NCBI RefSeq assembly: GCF_017347095.1
Contig: NZ_JADPRZ010000003.1
Coordinates: forward strand, 1 to 64,000
Source: Sporosarcina sp. E16_8
GTDB taxonomy: Bacteria; Bacillota; Bacilli; Bacillales_A; Planococcaceae
Length of the DNA stretch: 64,000 nucleotides
Reading direction: 5' to 3'
Position numbers and translations under genes: made by a program. The notes below the pieces were generated by a model, which made no database searches, was not told where the DNA came from, and saw only the letters and a list, made by a program, of their open reading frames with translations. The stretch's first letter is position 1, and every line of letters begins with the position of its first letter. Shown piece after piece: positions 55,107 to 64,000 of the stretch.

Positions 55107-56288
55107 CTACATTGCAATACCAATGATAGTTGCTGAAATTACAGAGGCTAGTGTTGCACCTAACAACAGTTTTAAAGCAAATTTCGAAACATAATGACCT
55201 TGTTTTTCACTAATTGACTTAATTGAACCTGCAATAATACCAACAGTTCCAAAATTTGCAAAGCTAACCAAATAAACCGATACAATTGCTACTGTTTTAT
55301 CTGAAAGTTTTGTTGAAATTTCACCAAAACTCAACATTGCAACAAATTCATTAGTAACAAGTTTTGTAGCCATAATTCCACCGGCTAGTATAGCTTCTGC
55401 CCATGGGACACCCATTAAGAAAGCGATTGGTGCAAAGATATAGCCAATAACTGTTTGGAATGAAATTTGAAATACGCCTTGAAAAATCACATTAACCAAT
55501 TCCATCAAAGCAATAAATCCTAAAAGCATAGCAGCGACAGTAACAACAAGTTTAAAACCATCCATTATGCTATCTCCAACCATTTGGAAGAAAGGAACTC
55601 TCTCATTTTCATCAATTTGAATTAAATCCTCATCATTATCTAAATCATAGGGATTAATAATATTAGCAATTATGAGTGCACTAAAAATATTCAAAACAAC
55701 AGCTGTTACAACATATTTAGGCTCTAGCATCGTCATATAAGCGCCTACCATTGCCATACTTACTGCACTCATTGCCGAGGTACAAATTGTGTAAAGTCTT
55801 TTTGGAGTTAAAAGTGGGATTTGCTTAATAATTGTCAAAAACACTTCAGGTTGTCCAAGGATAGCAGTAGATACTGCAAAATAGCTTTCAAGTTTACCCA
55901 TTCCAGTTATTTTACTTAAAATTAAACCTAAGTATTTGATAACGAAAGGTAATACTTTGATATAATTTAGTATTCCTATTAGGACCGATAAGAAAACAAG
56001 CGGTAACAGTGCTACAAATATAAATGATATTTCACCTTCATTCACAAGACCACCAAATACAAATTGAATTCCTGTATTAGCAATAGCCAACAGTTTTTCG
56101 AAAAACTTGCCAATACTGGTAATAACAATAAGACCTATACTAGTATTCATCATGAAATATACTAAAATGATTTGCATAGCTAACATAATCAGAATACGTT
56201 TATATTTTATCTTTTTTCTATCATTACTAAATATATACGCAATAAAAAAAGCAAGTAAGATCCCTGTTATCAAGAATAAAAACTTCAT
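55107..56288 (-). CDS. NupC-family nucleoside transporter (probable pseudouridine permease)
   Basis: 393 aa, concentrative nucleoside transporter family. Three leading TM segments, then the core with GQPEVFLTIIKQIP (family signature G-Q-x-E) and ATKLVTNEFVAMLSF near the second repeat. The position after psuK-psuG predicts uptake of pseudouridine (PsuT). ATG 56288 behind AAGGGGTGG. A perfect cre box lies 17-32 bp upstream, indicating CcpA control. Confidence 0.88.
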   Translation of the reverse strand: MKFLFLITGILLAFFIAYIFSNDRKKIKYKRILIMLAMQIILVYFMMNTSIGLIVITSIGKFFEKLLAIANTGIQFVFGGLVNEGEISFIFVALLPLVFLSVLIGILNYIKVLPFVIKYLGLILSKITGMGKLESYFAVSTAILGQPEVFLTIIKQIPLLTPKRLYTICTSAMSAVSMAMVGAYMTMLEPKYVVTAVVLNIFSALIIANIINPYDLDNDEDLIQIDENERVPFFQMVGDSIMDGFKLVVTVAAMLLGFIALMELVNVIFQGVFQISFQTVIGYIFAPIAFLMGVPWAEAILAGGIMATKLVTNEFVAMLSFGEISTKLSDKTVAIVSVYLVSFANFGTVGIIAGSIKSISEKQGHYVSKFALKLLLGATLASVISATIIGIAM

Positions 56289-56304
56289 GTAAACCACCCC
56301 TTAA

Positions 56305-56320
56305 ATGTTAGCGCTTTCAA
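56305..56320 (-). promoter_or_regulatory. cre box (CcpA site)
   Basis: On minus TTGAAAGCGCTAACAT matches WTGNAANCGNWNNCWW at every position. It lies between psuG and the transporter start, after the 56334-56381 hairpin. Confidence 0.8.
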
Positions 56321-56333
56321 TCCCCTAAAAGTA

Positions 56334-56381
56334 ATAGTTCCTTTTCATATTTTTGTAAATATAAATATGAAAAGGAACTAT
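56334..56381. terminator. 19-bp perfect inverted repeat between psuG and transporter
   Basis: ATAGTTCCTTTTCATATTT (56334-56352) and its exact complement (56363-56381). Downstream on minus comes TACTTTTAGGGG, a poor U tail. Either a partial terminator or an RNA-stabilising stem at the psuG 3' end. Confidence 0.7.
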
Positions 56382-56396
56382 ATGAGTGAATTAATT

Positions 56397-57320
56397 TTAT
56401 TGTTCGTTAGTTTTACTGTTTAAATTAACTGCAATTTGGGCTCCAACTTTAGCATTATGTTTTACTAATTCAATATTTACATCTAGGCTTTTACCATCTG
56501 TTAATTCTTTAATTTTCCCGAGCAAGAATGGAGTAGTATCTTTACCTATAATATTATTTTCTGCTGCTTCTTTAATCGCTTGGTCAATAATTCCATTGAT
56601 ATATGCTTCATCCATGGCGAATTCTTTAGGGATTGGGTTAGCAACTACTACCCCACCTTTAAGATTTAATTCCCATTTAGTTTTCAACACATCAGCAATT
56701 ACATCAATTGAATCAGTAGAGAAGTTTAATTTATATTCACTATTTCTTGTATAGAATGCTGGTAGGCACTCTGTTTCGTAGCCCAGCACAGGGACCCCTT
56801 TTGTTTCAAGGTATTCTAAAGTTAGCGCTAGATCTAGAATTGATTTAGCTCCTGCACAAATTACAGCTACGTCAGTTTGAGCTAATTCTTCAAGGTCAGC
56901 CGAAATATCCATTGTAGTTTCTGCACCTTTATGAACTCCACCAATACCGCCTGTTACAAAGATTTTGATATCTACTAATTCTGCGCAGATCATTGTTGTT
57001 GCAACAGTCGTTGCACCAAGTTTTTTCGTAGCAATAATTTGTGGTAAGTCGCGTCTTGACACTTTAGCAACGTCTGAACTCTTACCAAATAACTCCAGCT
57101 CTTCATCTGTTAAACCAATTTTGATTTTCCCATCAATAATAGCAATTGTTGCTGGGACAGCTCCGTTATCACGAACAATTTGTTCAACCTCACGTGCCAT
57201 TTTCACGTTTTGTGGATAAGGCATACCGTGAGATATAATTGTAGATTCTAATGCCACAATTGCTTTCCCTTCCGCTTTTGCCTGTTGTACTTCTTTTGAT
57301 AATACAATATAATTTTTCAT
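56397..57320 (-). CDS. psuG: pseudouridine-5'-phosphate glycosidase
   Basis: 307 aa. LESTIISHGMPYPQN at the N-terminus, TGGIGGVHKGAETTMDISAD, and the catalytic-lysine segments VAKVSRRD (Lys86) and CAGAKSILD (Lys159), as in E. coli PsuG. Splits pseudouridine phosphate into uracil and ribose-5-phosphate. Start is 1 nt downstream of the psuK stop. Confidence 0.95.
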   Translation of the reverse strand: MKNYIVLSKEVQQAKAEGKAIVALESTIISHGMPYPQNVKMAREVEQIVRDNGAVPATIAIIDGKIKIGLTDEELELFGKSSDVAKVSRRDLPQIIATKKLGATTVATTMICAELVDIKIFVTGGIGGVHKGAETTMDISADLEELAQTDVAVICAGAKSILDLALTLEYLETKGVPVLGYETECLPAFYTRNSEYKLNFSTDSIDVIADVLKTKWELNLKGGVVVANPIPKEFAMDEAYINGIIDQAIKEAAENNIIGKDTTPFLLGKIKELTDGKSLDVNIELVKHNAKVGAQIAVNLNSKTNEQ

Positions 57321-57321
57321 T

Positions 57322-58386
57322 TTAAATTTCCTCCATATCTATTTTAAATTGATTTTGTGATAATTCTTGTCTGACTGTATGCTTTGACAAAATTGTTTTC
57401 TGGGCATTGACCAAACCGGATTTAATAGTGTAATCAAAGTCTTTCTTTTGTAACCAGGAATATATAACTCCCGAACAAAATGAATCACCTGCACCTGTAA
57501 CATCTACAACCATTGATTCTTCGATAGCTGGGAAGTAACAAATTTCGCCACTTTCACTACCTGTAAATACACCTTTTGATCCGTTAGTTACAATTACATT
57601 TTTAACTCCAAGCTCTAACCATTTATCAACTGAACTTCTCCAATCTTCTTCATCATTAATTTTTATATTCATAAAAGTTTCCGTTTCATCTTTATTTACG
57701 ATTAGCCAACTTACCGCACTCAATGTTTTGGGAAGTCGGTTCATTTTTGGAGACGAAACAGGGATGATAACAAGTGGAATATTATGTTTTGATGAGAAAG
57801 AACAAAGAAATTCGACCGATTCAACAGGACAATTCAAATCGACTACAATACATTTAGCACACCTAAGGATACTACTGTTTTTTTCCAATAACTCAGGGGT
57901 AATCTCTTCAAAAATATCCATATCCGCATATGCAATTGATAAATCACCATTCCTATCTAACACCGCTGTATAGGAACCAGTTGATGAATTTTCAATTTGG
58001 GCAACATGCTCTAAATTCATAAAAGGAGACGATATGTCATATATCTCTTTCCATTCTAAATCATTACCACTTGCTGAAATTAATGCAACTTGCTCACCTA
58101 GTCTACCTAGATTTTCAGCAATATTTCTTGCTACTCCCCCAATCGTTCGAGAAGATATTACTGGATTAGACGTTTCATTAGTAAGTTCAAATTTCGCATA
58201 AAGTTTTCTGTCTACATTAGCCCCTCCTACGCAAATAATAGGTGGGTTTTCATTTATAACATAAGCGTTACTGGGAATATGCTCATTCTGGATTAATCCG
58301 GATATAATTTCGGCAATTGAAGACTTTGATAAATCCGTTAATCCCGATAATTCACATTGGGAAATAAATGGATTTTCTTTAATCAT
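57322..58386 (-). CDS. psuK: pseudouridine kinase-type PfkB protein with N-terminal HTH
   Basis: 354 aa from the first ATG. Residues 1-50 are a winged-helix HTH (NPFISQCELSGLTDLSKSSI); the rest is a PfkB sugar kinase with GGVARNIAENLGRLG and the catalytic VDVTGAGDSF. Phosphorylates pseudouridine for PsuG. The paralogue at 59761 shows that about 11 residues are missing before this ATG. In frame, an ATC at 58419 has AAAGGAGG 9 nt upstream and restores them, so ATC may be the real start. Confidence 0.88.
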   Translation of the reverse strand: MIKENPFISQCELSGLTDLSKSSIAEIISGLIQNEHIPSNAYVINENPPIICVGGANVDRKLYAKFELTNETSNPVISSRTIGGVARNIAENLGRLGEQVALISASGNDLEWKEIYDISSPFMNLEHVAQIENSSTGSYTAVLDRNGDLSIAYADMDIFEEITPELLEKNSSILRCAKCIVVDLNCPVESVEFLCSFSSKHNIPLVIIPVSSPKMNRLPKTLSAVSWLIVNKDETETFMNIKINDEEDWRSSVDKWLELGVKNVIVTNGSKGVFTGSESGEICYFPAIEESMVVDVTGAGDSFCSGVIYSWLQKKDFDYTIKSGLVNAQKTILSKHTVRQELSQNQFKIDMEEI

Positions 58387-58464
58387 CCCTAAAATTAAAT
58401 CCTCATTTTCATTAGCGATTTTATTACACCTCCTTTATCTCCTTAGAAACAAAAGTTTACTTAA

Positions 58465-58505
58465 TGAACATATGTTTAGTATACGACTTATTTAAAAATT
58501 GTCAA
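58465..58505 (-). promoter_or_regulatory. sigma-A promoter of psuK with palindromic operator
   Basis: TTGACA (58505-58500) and TATACT (58483-58478) with 16-bp spacing. Directly downstream is the palindrome AACATATGTT (58467-58476), a candidate operator, possibly for the HTH of PsuK itself. Confidence 0.75.
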
Positions 58506-58508
58506 CAT

Positions 58509-58552
58509 AAAAATACCTCACCCTTTTTATCATATTGGATGAGGTATTTTCT
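58509..58552 (-). terminator. terminator of the EamA gene
   Basis: AAAAATACCTCA (58509-58520) and TGAGGTATTTT (58540-58550); T-rich on both strands. Confidence 0.85.
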
Positions 58553-58600
58553 ATAACGATTACATTTCAAATACTTTAAATTTTCATTTTCATTTTCAAA

Positions 58601-59479
58601 CTATGATTTATCCCTTTTTAGGACTGTAGGTAAAATTATACCCATAATAATGATTACTATACCTACTATTTGTATTGGAGTAACGATTTCACTTAATAAT
58701 ATAACTGATACCAACACCGCAATCGGCAATTCAAAGGCACTCAATATTGAGGACATACCCAATCCAACTTTAGGAACTGCGATAGTAAATAAATAAACCG
58801 GAATGATCATTCCGAATAATCCTAACGCCAAACCATATACCCAGAGACCCTCACCAAACAGCGTTCCATTCCAAATGATTTCTGGGGACTGAAAAACAGC
58901 TGTTGTCATAAAAGCAAAAAAGGAAACAAATAGTAACCGGTTAGAGGTGTTCATACTCTTAATTGGCTTGCTATTAACAAACAAAAACAAAGAAAAACAA
59001 AGAGCCGCAGTTAATCCCCATAACCAACCTTGAATAGGAATTTGAGATAAATCTACATCAATCAAACCTGCAGCTGGTATTGTTCCTGCGAACAAGATGA
59101 TTAACGAAATAAACTCGATTCGACTTGGGAGTTGTCGTTTTGATATACAAGAAATCACCATGCCAATCCACGTAAATTGAAACAGAAGTACCACCGCTAA
59201 AGAAGCTGGTAAATAGATTAAAGAACGACCATAAAAAATATTCGTCAATCCTGTTAATACTCCTGCCAAAATAAGAATTCTAACTCCTTTAAAGCTTATT
59301 TTTGATCTATTTGTTAGTAGGAAAATACATACTGCTATACAAAATCCTATAAAAAATTGGCTTGTAATTGCTTCTGAGACCGTAAAACCACTTTGTATTG
59401 CGAGTTTAATGATAGTCGACACTAATCCATAACTACTAGCTGCTAAAACTACTAACAAAGGGTATAACCAGATTTTCAT
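58601..59479 (-). CDS. EamA/DMT-family transporter
   Basis: 292 aa with 10 transmembrane segments in two EamA halves (SSYGLVSTIIKLAIQSG..., GWLWGLTAALCFSLFLFVNS). Exporter or importer of small metabolites; the substrate is unknown. Divergent from the HTH-PfkB kinase at 59761, with which it may share control. Confidence 0.85.
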   Translation of the reverse strand: MKIWLYPLLVVLAASSYGLVSTIIKLAIQSGFTVSEAITSQFFIGFCIAVCIFLLTNRSKISFKGVRILILAGVLTGLTNIFYGRSLIYLPASLAVVLLFQFTWIGMVISCISKRQLPSRIEFISLIILFAGTIPAAGLIDVDLSQIPIQGWLWGLTAALCFSLFLFVNSKPIKSMNTSNRLLFVSFFAFMTTAVFQSPEIIWNGTLFGEGLWVYGLALGLFGMIIPVYLFTIAVPKVGLGMSSILSAFELPIAVLVSVILLSEIVTPIQIVGIVIIIMGIILPTVLKRDKS

Positions 59480-59534
59480 TGTTCTATTTCCTCCAATGGT
59501 TTTGTATATTTATGGATGAAGAGCATTTGCCAAT

Positions 59535-59625
59535 CGATAATAATGGTGTATGATTATCGTATTAGGTTTCCTTTATACCGGATTTGGATACGATTACCAA
59601 TCCTTGAATAAAGGATTTTTTTTTA
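59535..59625 (+). promoter_or_regulatory. operator-like repeat and leader terminator
   Basis: CGATAAT (59535-59541) and ATTATCG (59553-59559) form an inverted repeat in the divergent promoter region. An intrinsic terminator follows (AATCCTT 59599-59605, AAGGATT 59611-59617, then about seven further T), 136 bp before the kinase start. A further inverted repeat AACAATAG/CTATTGTT lies at 59709-59737. Confidence 0.6.
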
Positions 59626-59760
59626 CCCGAAAGCCTAATTTCCGGGTTATTAACGAGATTCTCAATATCCATGAATTGTTTTTTTAGTTATTCCAATAAA
59701 GCATTTCAAACAATAGTTTACATTGTAGGCTATTGTTCAACAAAAAGCGAGGTTGATTCA

Positions 59761-60855
59761 ATGAATAAAGAACATCAAATATTACATCATATTAGAATAA
59801 ACCCTTTCATTTCACAGCAAGAACTATCAAATAAGGTTGGTTTATCACGCTCGGCCGTTGCTAACTATATTGCTACCCTGACAAAACGCGGCGAAATCAA
59901 AGGGCGTGCCTATATTCTTCAAGAAGAATCGTCAATCGTGTGTATCGGGGGAGCAAACACAGACCGGAAAGCGCGATCGAATCAAAAAGTCCGTTTGTAT
60001 TCATCTAATCCTGTAGAAACAACTGAAGTTTGTGGAGGTGTAGCACGAAACTTTGCCGAAAATTTAAGTCGACTTGGCTATAACACTTCTCTTATGACTT
60101 GTGTCGGAGACGACAAGGAAGGTAACTGGATACTGAGGGAAACGAAGAGCCAAGGAGTTGATGTCAGTCAAGTATGGGTATTGCAGACAGAACGGACAGG
60201 AACTTATACCACTTTATTGGATGTTAATGGCGAAATGATTGTCTCCATGGCTGATATGAGCATCTACGAAAAAATAACTATTCCTATGATTGAAGAGAAA
60301 TGGTCCTATATAGTTGCCTCACAAGCCGTTTTTTTGGATACAAATGTCTCTAAGGATTGCATAAGTTATTTAATTAATCGTTGCAAAGATGAAAATATCC
60401 CCTTATACATTGACCCAATTTCTTCTGCCAAGGCGCAAAAACTTCCTTTTCAACTTGAAGGAGTAGAACTATTGCTACTCAATCAAGAAGAAGCGGAAAT
60501 GCTTGCTGAAGCGAAAATCTCTTCGTTTGAAGATTGCCAAACTGTCTGTGATAAAATTAGACAACGCGGTGTTCAAAAAGTTATTATCACGCTTCATGAT
60601 CAAGGAGTATATTATTCTTCTCCAGAAGAATCTGGGCATATCTCCCCTTTCAAGACTGAGGTTATTGATGTCACAGGGGCTAGTGATGCATTTTCTTCAT
60701 GCGCAATATATGGGCTTATGAACGAAGAATCACTATTGCGGGCTTGTCAATTGGGACTTGCTGGTTCTGCCCTTACCCAGCAAACTGAAGAGTCTGTCTC
60801 TACACTTTTAAAACCCGAAAAAATTCATGAAATAGTGGATGAGTTTTTGCGGTAG
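59761..60855 (+). CDS. PfkB-family kinase with N-terminal HTH
   Basis: 364 aa. Residues 1-50 are a winged helix (NPFISQQELSNKVGLSRSAV), the rest a ribokinase-like kinase with GGVARNFAENLSRLGYN. The catalytic motif reads IDVTGASDAF, with Ser in place of the second Gly of GAGD. Paralogue of psuK but without its own glycosidase. Probable nucleoside or sugar kinase that doubles as a regulator (inference). ATG 59761 behind AAGCGAGG; the frame open 90 nt upstream has no site. Confidence 0.85.
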   Translation: MNKEHQILHHIRINPFISQQELSNKVGLSRSAVANYIATLTKRGEIKGRAYILQEESSIVCIGGANTDRKARSNQKVRLYSSNPVETTEVCGGVARNFAENLSRLGYNTSLMTCVGDDKEGNWILRETKSQGVDVSQVWVLQTERTGTYTTLLDVNGEMIVSMADMSIYEKITIPMIEEKWSYIVASQAVFLDTNVSKDCISYLINRCKDENIPLYIDPISSAKAQKLPFQLEGVELLLLNQEEAEMLAEAKISSFEDCQTVCDKIRQRGVQKVIITLHDQGVYYSSPEESGHISPFKTEVIDVTGASDAFSSCAIYGLMNEESLLRACQLGLAGSALTQQTEESVSTLLKPEKIHEIVDEFLR

Positions 60856-61250
60856 TACATTAGTTGACCTTAATCGAGATGTGAAACATATGTAGATACG
60901 TCCTGCATTGGCCATACTTTAGTAAGAGATGCCGTCTAAGATGCGACAGGCAGCCCGGAAGGATGCAGTTCAATCTCTTCAAGCCGGACTGCTTATGACC
61001 CGATCAACTCGTGCCTGCCAGACACTGCTTCATTAAGAAAAATTATACCTTCTTATCTTTTAAAACAATGCTCTCATACGTCCCAGTAAATATACAAAAA
61101 AAATCAGACATTCAAGCAGATGTCTGACCTTTTTTGTATATCTCTATACTTGTATTTTCACTAAATAGCTTCATGAACGGTCATTCGTTTCTTCATGGAA
61201 CAATAGAAAATTGTCCATGCTATTTAGTGCCATTTCTATGCATGGTAATT
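60856..61250. other. intergenic region with repeat and terminator
   Basis: Positions 60915-61040 carry a GC-rich palindromic repeat related to the 47-bp family (on minus GATTGAACTGCATCC, then CTGCCTGTCGC). At 61096-61136 a stem TCAGACAT/ATGTCTGA with T runs on both strands terminates the convergent kinase and meaB transcripts. Confidence 0.7.
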
Positions 61251-62345
61251 TTACCTAAACAAGCGATCCACTGCACTCGTCACCGTGAGACTTCCTTCGA
61301 CTAACGCTTTCTCGAGTACTGTAACTTCTTGTTTCTTACCAGGCTCAGCATAAAAGGTATCGATAAGCCGATCATTAATCATGGAACGGAACCAATCTTT
61401 CGTCTGTGATTGCCTGCGTCCGTCCCAGAATCCGCCACTATCCATTGTTTCTTTGAAGGATACTATCATTTCCCAAACTTCTTTGAGACCTGTATTTTTA
61501 ATCGATGAAACAGGAAGTGCAGTCGAAGTCCAACCGGGTGATGCAGGCTGTAGGAAGTGAAGAAGCTGGCGGTATTCTCGTACCGTCTTCTTAGCCAGCC
61601 TCAAATTGTCACCGTCAGCTTTGTGAACAACAACACCATCTGTCAACTCCATAATCCCTTTTTTCATCCCTTGCAGTTCATCCCCGGCACCAGTTAGCAC
61701 GAGCAGCATGAAATAATCGACCATTCCGCGGACAACCGTTTCACTTTGTCCGACTCCGACCGTTTCAATTAAAATAACGTCATAACCAGCCGCTTCACAA
61801 AGCAACATTGTCTCGCGCGATTTTTTGTGAACACCGCCAAGTGTACCTGCCGATGGTGAAGGGCGAATGAACGCGTTCGGATGCCTTGCAAGTTCTTCCA
61901 TACGGGTTTTATCACCAAGGATACTGCCGCCTGTTACAGTGGAGCTCGGATCTATAGCGAGCACCGCAACTTTGTGGCCAGCATTTGCTAACATTAAGCC
62001 GAATGCTTCGATGAACGTGCTTTTTCCAGCACCTGGAACACCCGTGATGCCTATCCGGATGCTATTGCCCGTTTTCGAAAGCAGGTTGAGCAAAAGCTGC
62101 TGGCCGGCGACTTTATCATCTAGTATAATACTTTCGAGTAGCGTAATCCCCTTTGCCAGATGAAGCCGGGAGCCATTTGCTATCTTTTCCGACAACTCTT
62201 CAACCGGGATTTCGCGGTCCTTTTTCACAAAACGTTTCCGCGCCGTTGCTGCCATGCCATCATGTGAGGAAGTAATCCCATCCATCACATTCAACGCACT
62301 GTCATCAGTTGAACCGTTGTTGTTGTTGTTGTTGTTGTCATTCAA
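61251..62345 (-). CDS. meaB: methylmalonyl-CoA mutase-associated GTPase MeaB
   Basis: 364 aa, G3E GTPase. P-loop [28 protein letters not shown] and ETVGVGQSE switch segments; guanine motif reads HKAD rather than NKAD. MeaB gates cofactor loading and protects the B12 mutase. The N-terminus carries a seven-Asn run coded by seven AAC codons, absent from the conserved core. Overlaps the mutase gene by ATGA. Confidence 0.93.
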   Translation of the reverse strand: MNDNNNNNNNGSTDDSALNVMDGITSSHDGMAATARKRFVKKDREIPVEELSEKIANGSRLHLAKGITLLESIILDDKVAGQQLLLNLLSKTGNSIRIGITGVPGAGKSTFIEAFGLMLANAGHKVAVLAIDPSSTVTGGSILGDKTRMEELARHPNAFIRPSPSAGTLGGVHKKSRETMLLCEAAGYDVILIETVGVGQSETVVRGMVDYFMLLVLTGAGDELQGMKKGIMELTDGVVVHKADGDNLRLAKKTVREYRQLLHFLQPASPGWTSTALPVSSIKNTGLKEVWEMIVSFKETMDSGGFWDGRRQSQTKDWFRSMINDRLIDTFYAEPGKKQEVTVLEKALVEGSLTVTSAVDRLFR

Positions 62346-64000
62346 TCCGCCACTTCCTCGTAGCCAAGCCTGCGATAGATTTCTTCAATGACTTTTTGTG
62401 CAGCAACCGGAATGACGGTTCCGGGGCCGAAAATTGCCGCCGCACCATTTTCACGTAGAAATGCATAATCTTGCGCAGGTATAACCCCACCGACGACGAT
62501 AAGAATATCTTCTCGACCAATTTGGGCAAGCTCTTCACGAAGTGTCGGTACAAGTGTTTTATGACCCGCAGCAAGTGAACTTACACCGATAACATGGACA
62601 TCATTTTCAGCTGCTTGTAGAGCCGTTTCTTCGGGCGTTTGGAATAATGGTCCGATGTCTACATCAAAACCAAGATCTGCAAATGAGGAAGCGATTACTT
62701 TCGCACCCCGGTCGTGACCGTCTTGTCCCATTTTCGCGATAAGGATACGTGGACGACGCCCTTCATTTTCCAGAAAATCTTCTGCCATCATTTTTACTTC
62801 GTCAATTTCTTCAGAGTTCGAGAAATTCGAACTGTATACGCCACTCACCGAACGTATCACCGCCTTATGTCTACCTGATACATTTTCAATCGCGTCTGAA
62901 ATTTCACCGATTGTTGCGCGTGCACGTGCTGCATTAACGGCACATGTTAAAAGATTACCGTCGCCACTACGTGCGATTTCCGTCAACTCTGCGAGGATAG
63001 TCATTACTATCGCTTCGTCTCGGTCTGTTTTCATCTGATTGATGCGATCGATTTGTTTCTGGCGCACCAGCGTATTGTCGATGTCTAAAATATCGATTGG
63101 ATCTTCAGTATCTAAACGGTATTTATTCACGCCGATAATTGATTCTGCACGTGAGTCGATTTGAGCCTGACGTTTTGCTGCCGCTTCTTCGATTTTCATT
63201 TTCGGCAGGCCAGTTTCAATCGCTTTCGCCATGCCGCCGAGTTCTTCGATTTCTGTGATTAATTCCCAAGCTTTATCCATCAACTCATCAGTCAATTTTT
63301 CAACGTAGTATGAACCACCCCATGGATCGATCACCTTTGTCATCATCGTCTCTTCTTGCAAGAACAATTGCGTATTCCTCGCAATACGTGCGGAGAAATC
63401 TGTCGGCAATGCTATTGCTTCGTCAAGCGCATTTGTATGGAGTGATTGCGTATGCCCCATCGCAGCAGCGTTTGCTTCAATTAATGTTCGCGTTATATTG
63501 TTAAACGGATCTTGTTCCGTCAAACTCCAGCCTGACGTTTGCGAATGCGTACGAAGCGCAAGCGACTTCGGATTTTTCGGTTCAAACGTCTGCATCATTT
63601 GCGCCCACATTTTCCGCGCCGCACGCATTTTAGCTACTTCCATGAAGTAATTCATGCCAACTGCCCAGAAAAACGATAGTCTAGGCGCGAATGAATCGAT
63701 ATCAATGCCCGCTTTCAAACCTGTCCGTACATATTCAAGGCCATCCGCAAGTGTATAGGCAAGCTCGATATCTGCCGTTGCGCCCGCTTCTTGCATATGA
63801 TAGCCAGAAATAGAAATTGAGTTAAATTTCGGCATTTTAGTAGACGTATAATCAAAAATATCCGCAATGATTTTCATTGACATTTCAGGAGGGAAAATAT
63901 ACGTATTTCTTACCATATACTCTTTCAAAATATCATTTTGAATTGTACCTGCAAGCTTTTCAGGTGACACACCCTGTTCTTCCGCCGCAACGATATAAAA
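62342..64000 (-). CDS. mutB: methylmalonyl-CoA mutase large subunit (5' end outside window)
   Basis: At least 553 aa visible; the frame stays open to the edge. [20 protein letters not shown] and [20 protein letters not shown] belong to the substrate-binding barrel. The C-terminal cobalamin domain has the [20 protein letters not shown] motif (base-off His of D-x-H-x-x-G), [10 protein letters not shown] and VGGVIP. Interconverts succinyl-CoA and methylmalonyl-CoA (propionate, odd-chain and branched amino acid catabolism). Named scpA in some annotations. Confidence 0.95.
   Translation of the reverse strand, partial: FYIVAAEEQGVSPEKLAGTIQNDILKEYMVRNTYIFPPEMSMKIIADIFDYTSTKMPKFNSISISGYHMQEAGATADIELAYTLADGLEYVRTGLKAGIDIDSFAPRLSFFWAVGMNYFMEVAKMRAARKMWAQMMQTFEPKNPKSLALRTHSQTSGWSLTEQDPFNNITRTLIEANAAAMGHTQSLHTNALDEAIALPTDFSARIARNTQLFLQEETMMTKVIDPWGGSYYVEKLTDELMDKAWELITEIEELGGMAKAIETGLPKMKIEEAAAKRQAQIDSRAESIIGVNKYRLDTEDPIDILDIDNTLVRQKQIDRINQMKTDRDEAIVMTILAELTEIARSGDGNLLTCAVNAARARATIGEISDAIENVSGRHKAVIRSVSGVYSSNFSNSEEIDEVKMMAEDFLENEGRRPRILIAKMGQDGHDRGAKVIASSFADLGFDVDIGPLFQTPEETALQAAENDVHVIGVSSLAAGHKTLVPTLREELAQIGREDILIVVGGVIPAQDYAFLRENGAAAIFGPGTVIPVAAQKVIEEIYRRLGYEEVAD

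Overview
The window looks like chromosome of a spore-forming Bacillales bacterium, most probably Planococcaceae (Sporosarcina, Lysinibacillus or a relative). Reasons: strong AGGAGG-type Shine-Dalgarno sites, frequent TTG/GTG starts, many U-tailed intrinsic terminators, a complete gerA-type germinant receptor operon, and blocks whose order I remember from Bacillus subtilis (odhAB with the yojN/yojO pair; msrA-msrB, ypmR-ypmS, trhA, dfrA-thyA). The genus is an inference; no rRNA or tRNA gene was seen.

Left part (0-10 kb): a GNAT acetyltransferase remnant, then a tight minus-strand operon dapL-dapF-glnA-asnB that makes diaminopimelate and glutamine and ends in a glutamine-dependent amidotransferase of the AsnO/AsnB type. 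An AraC-type regulator and a CynX/NimT-type MFS exporter follow.

Accessory part (10-21 kb): small genes of possible spore-surface type (cysteine-rich CotZ-like protein, cupin, 74-aa barrel-like protein), a pentapeptide-repeat protein, a ferritin-like protein, YolD-like genes, and many decayed pieces: a gene with one nonsense codon, frameshifted phage-like genes and a tyrosine-recombinase remnant. Two ~390-bp copies of a unit (terminator-shaped leader, 79-aa Cys-motif protein, terminator) lie 8.4 kb apart, the second with a broken ORF but with the core of its RNA stems kept. This looks like an eroded prophage or phage-like island mixed with dispersed repeats.

Core part (21-51 kb): ABC-F protein YkpA, a lipoprotein, DUF1033, xpaC-telA, the VWA/MoxR pair yojO-yojN, odhB-odhA (2-oxoglutarate dehydrogenase), murG, a MATE exporter, the gerA operon, a CAP-domain protein, a CobW GTPase, ctpA, deoD, yozE, msrB-msrA, ypmS-ypmR, degV, trhA, and dfrA-thyA.

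Right part (51-64 kb): a secreted YcdB/YcdC-SLH protein, an orphan squalene/phytoene-synthase family enzyme, a pseudouridine catabolic cluster (kinase with N-terminal HTH, PsuG glycosidase, NupC-type transporter, with a perfect cre box), an EamA transporter divergent from a second HTH-PfkB kinase, and the methylmalonyl-CoA mutase operon (mutase large subunit cut by the window edge, then MeaB).

No CRISPR array, complete insertion sequence or rRNA operon was found. The most unusual signals are the DAP/Gln/amidotransferase operon, the duplicated leader-plus-small-protein unit, two genes whose Shine-Dalgarno directly follows an intrinsic terminator, and a kinase whose best start codon is ATC.
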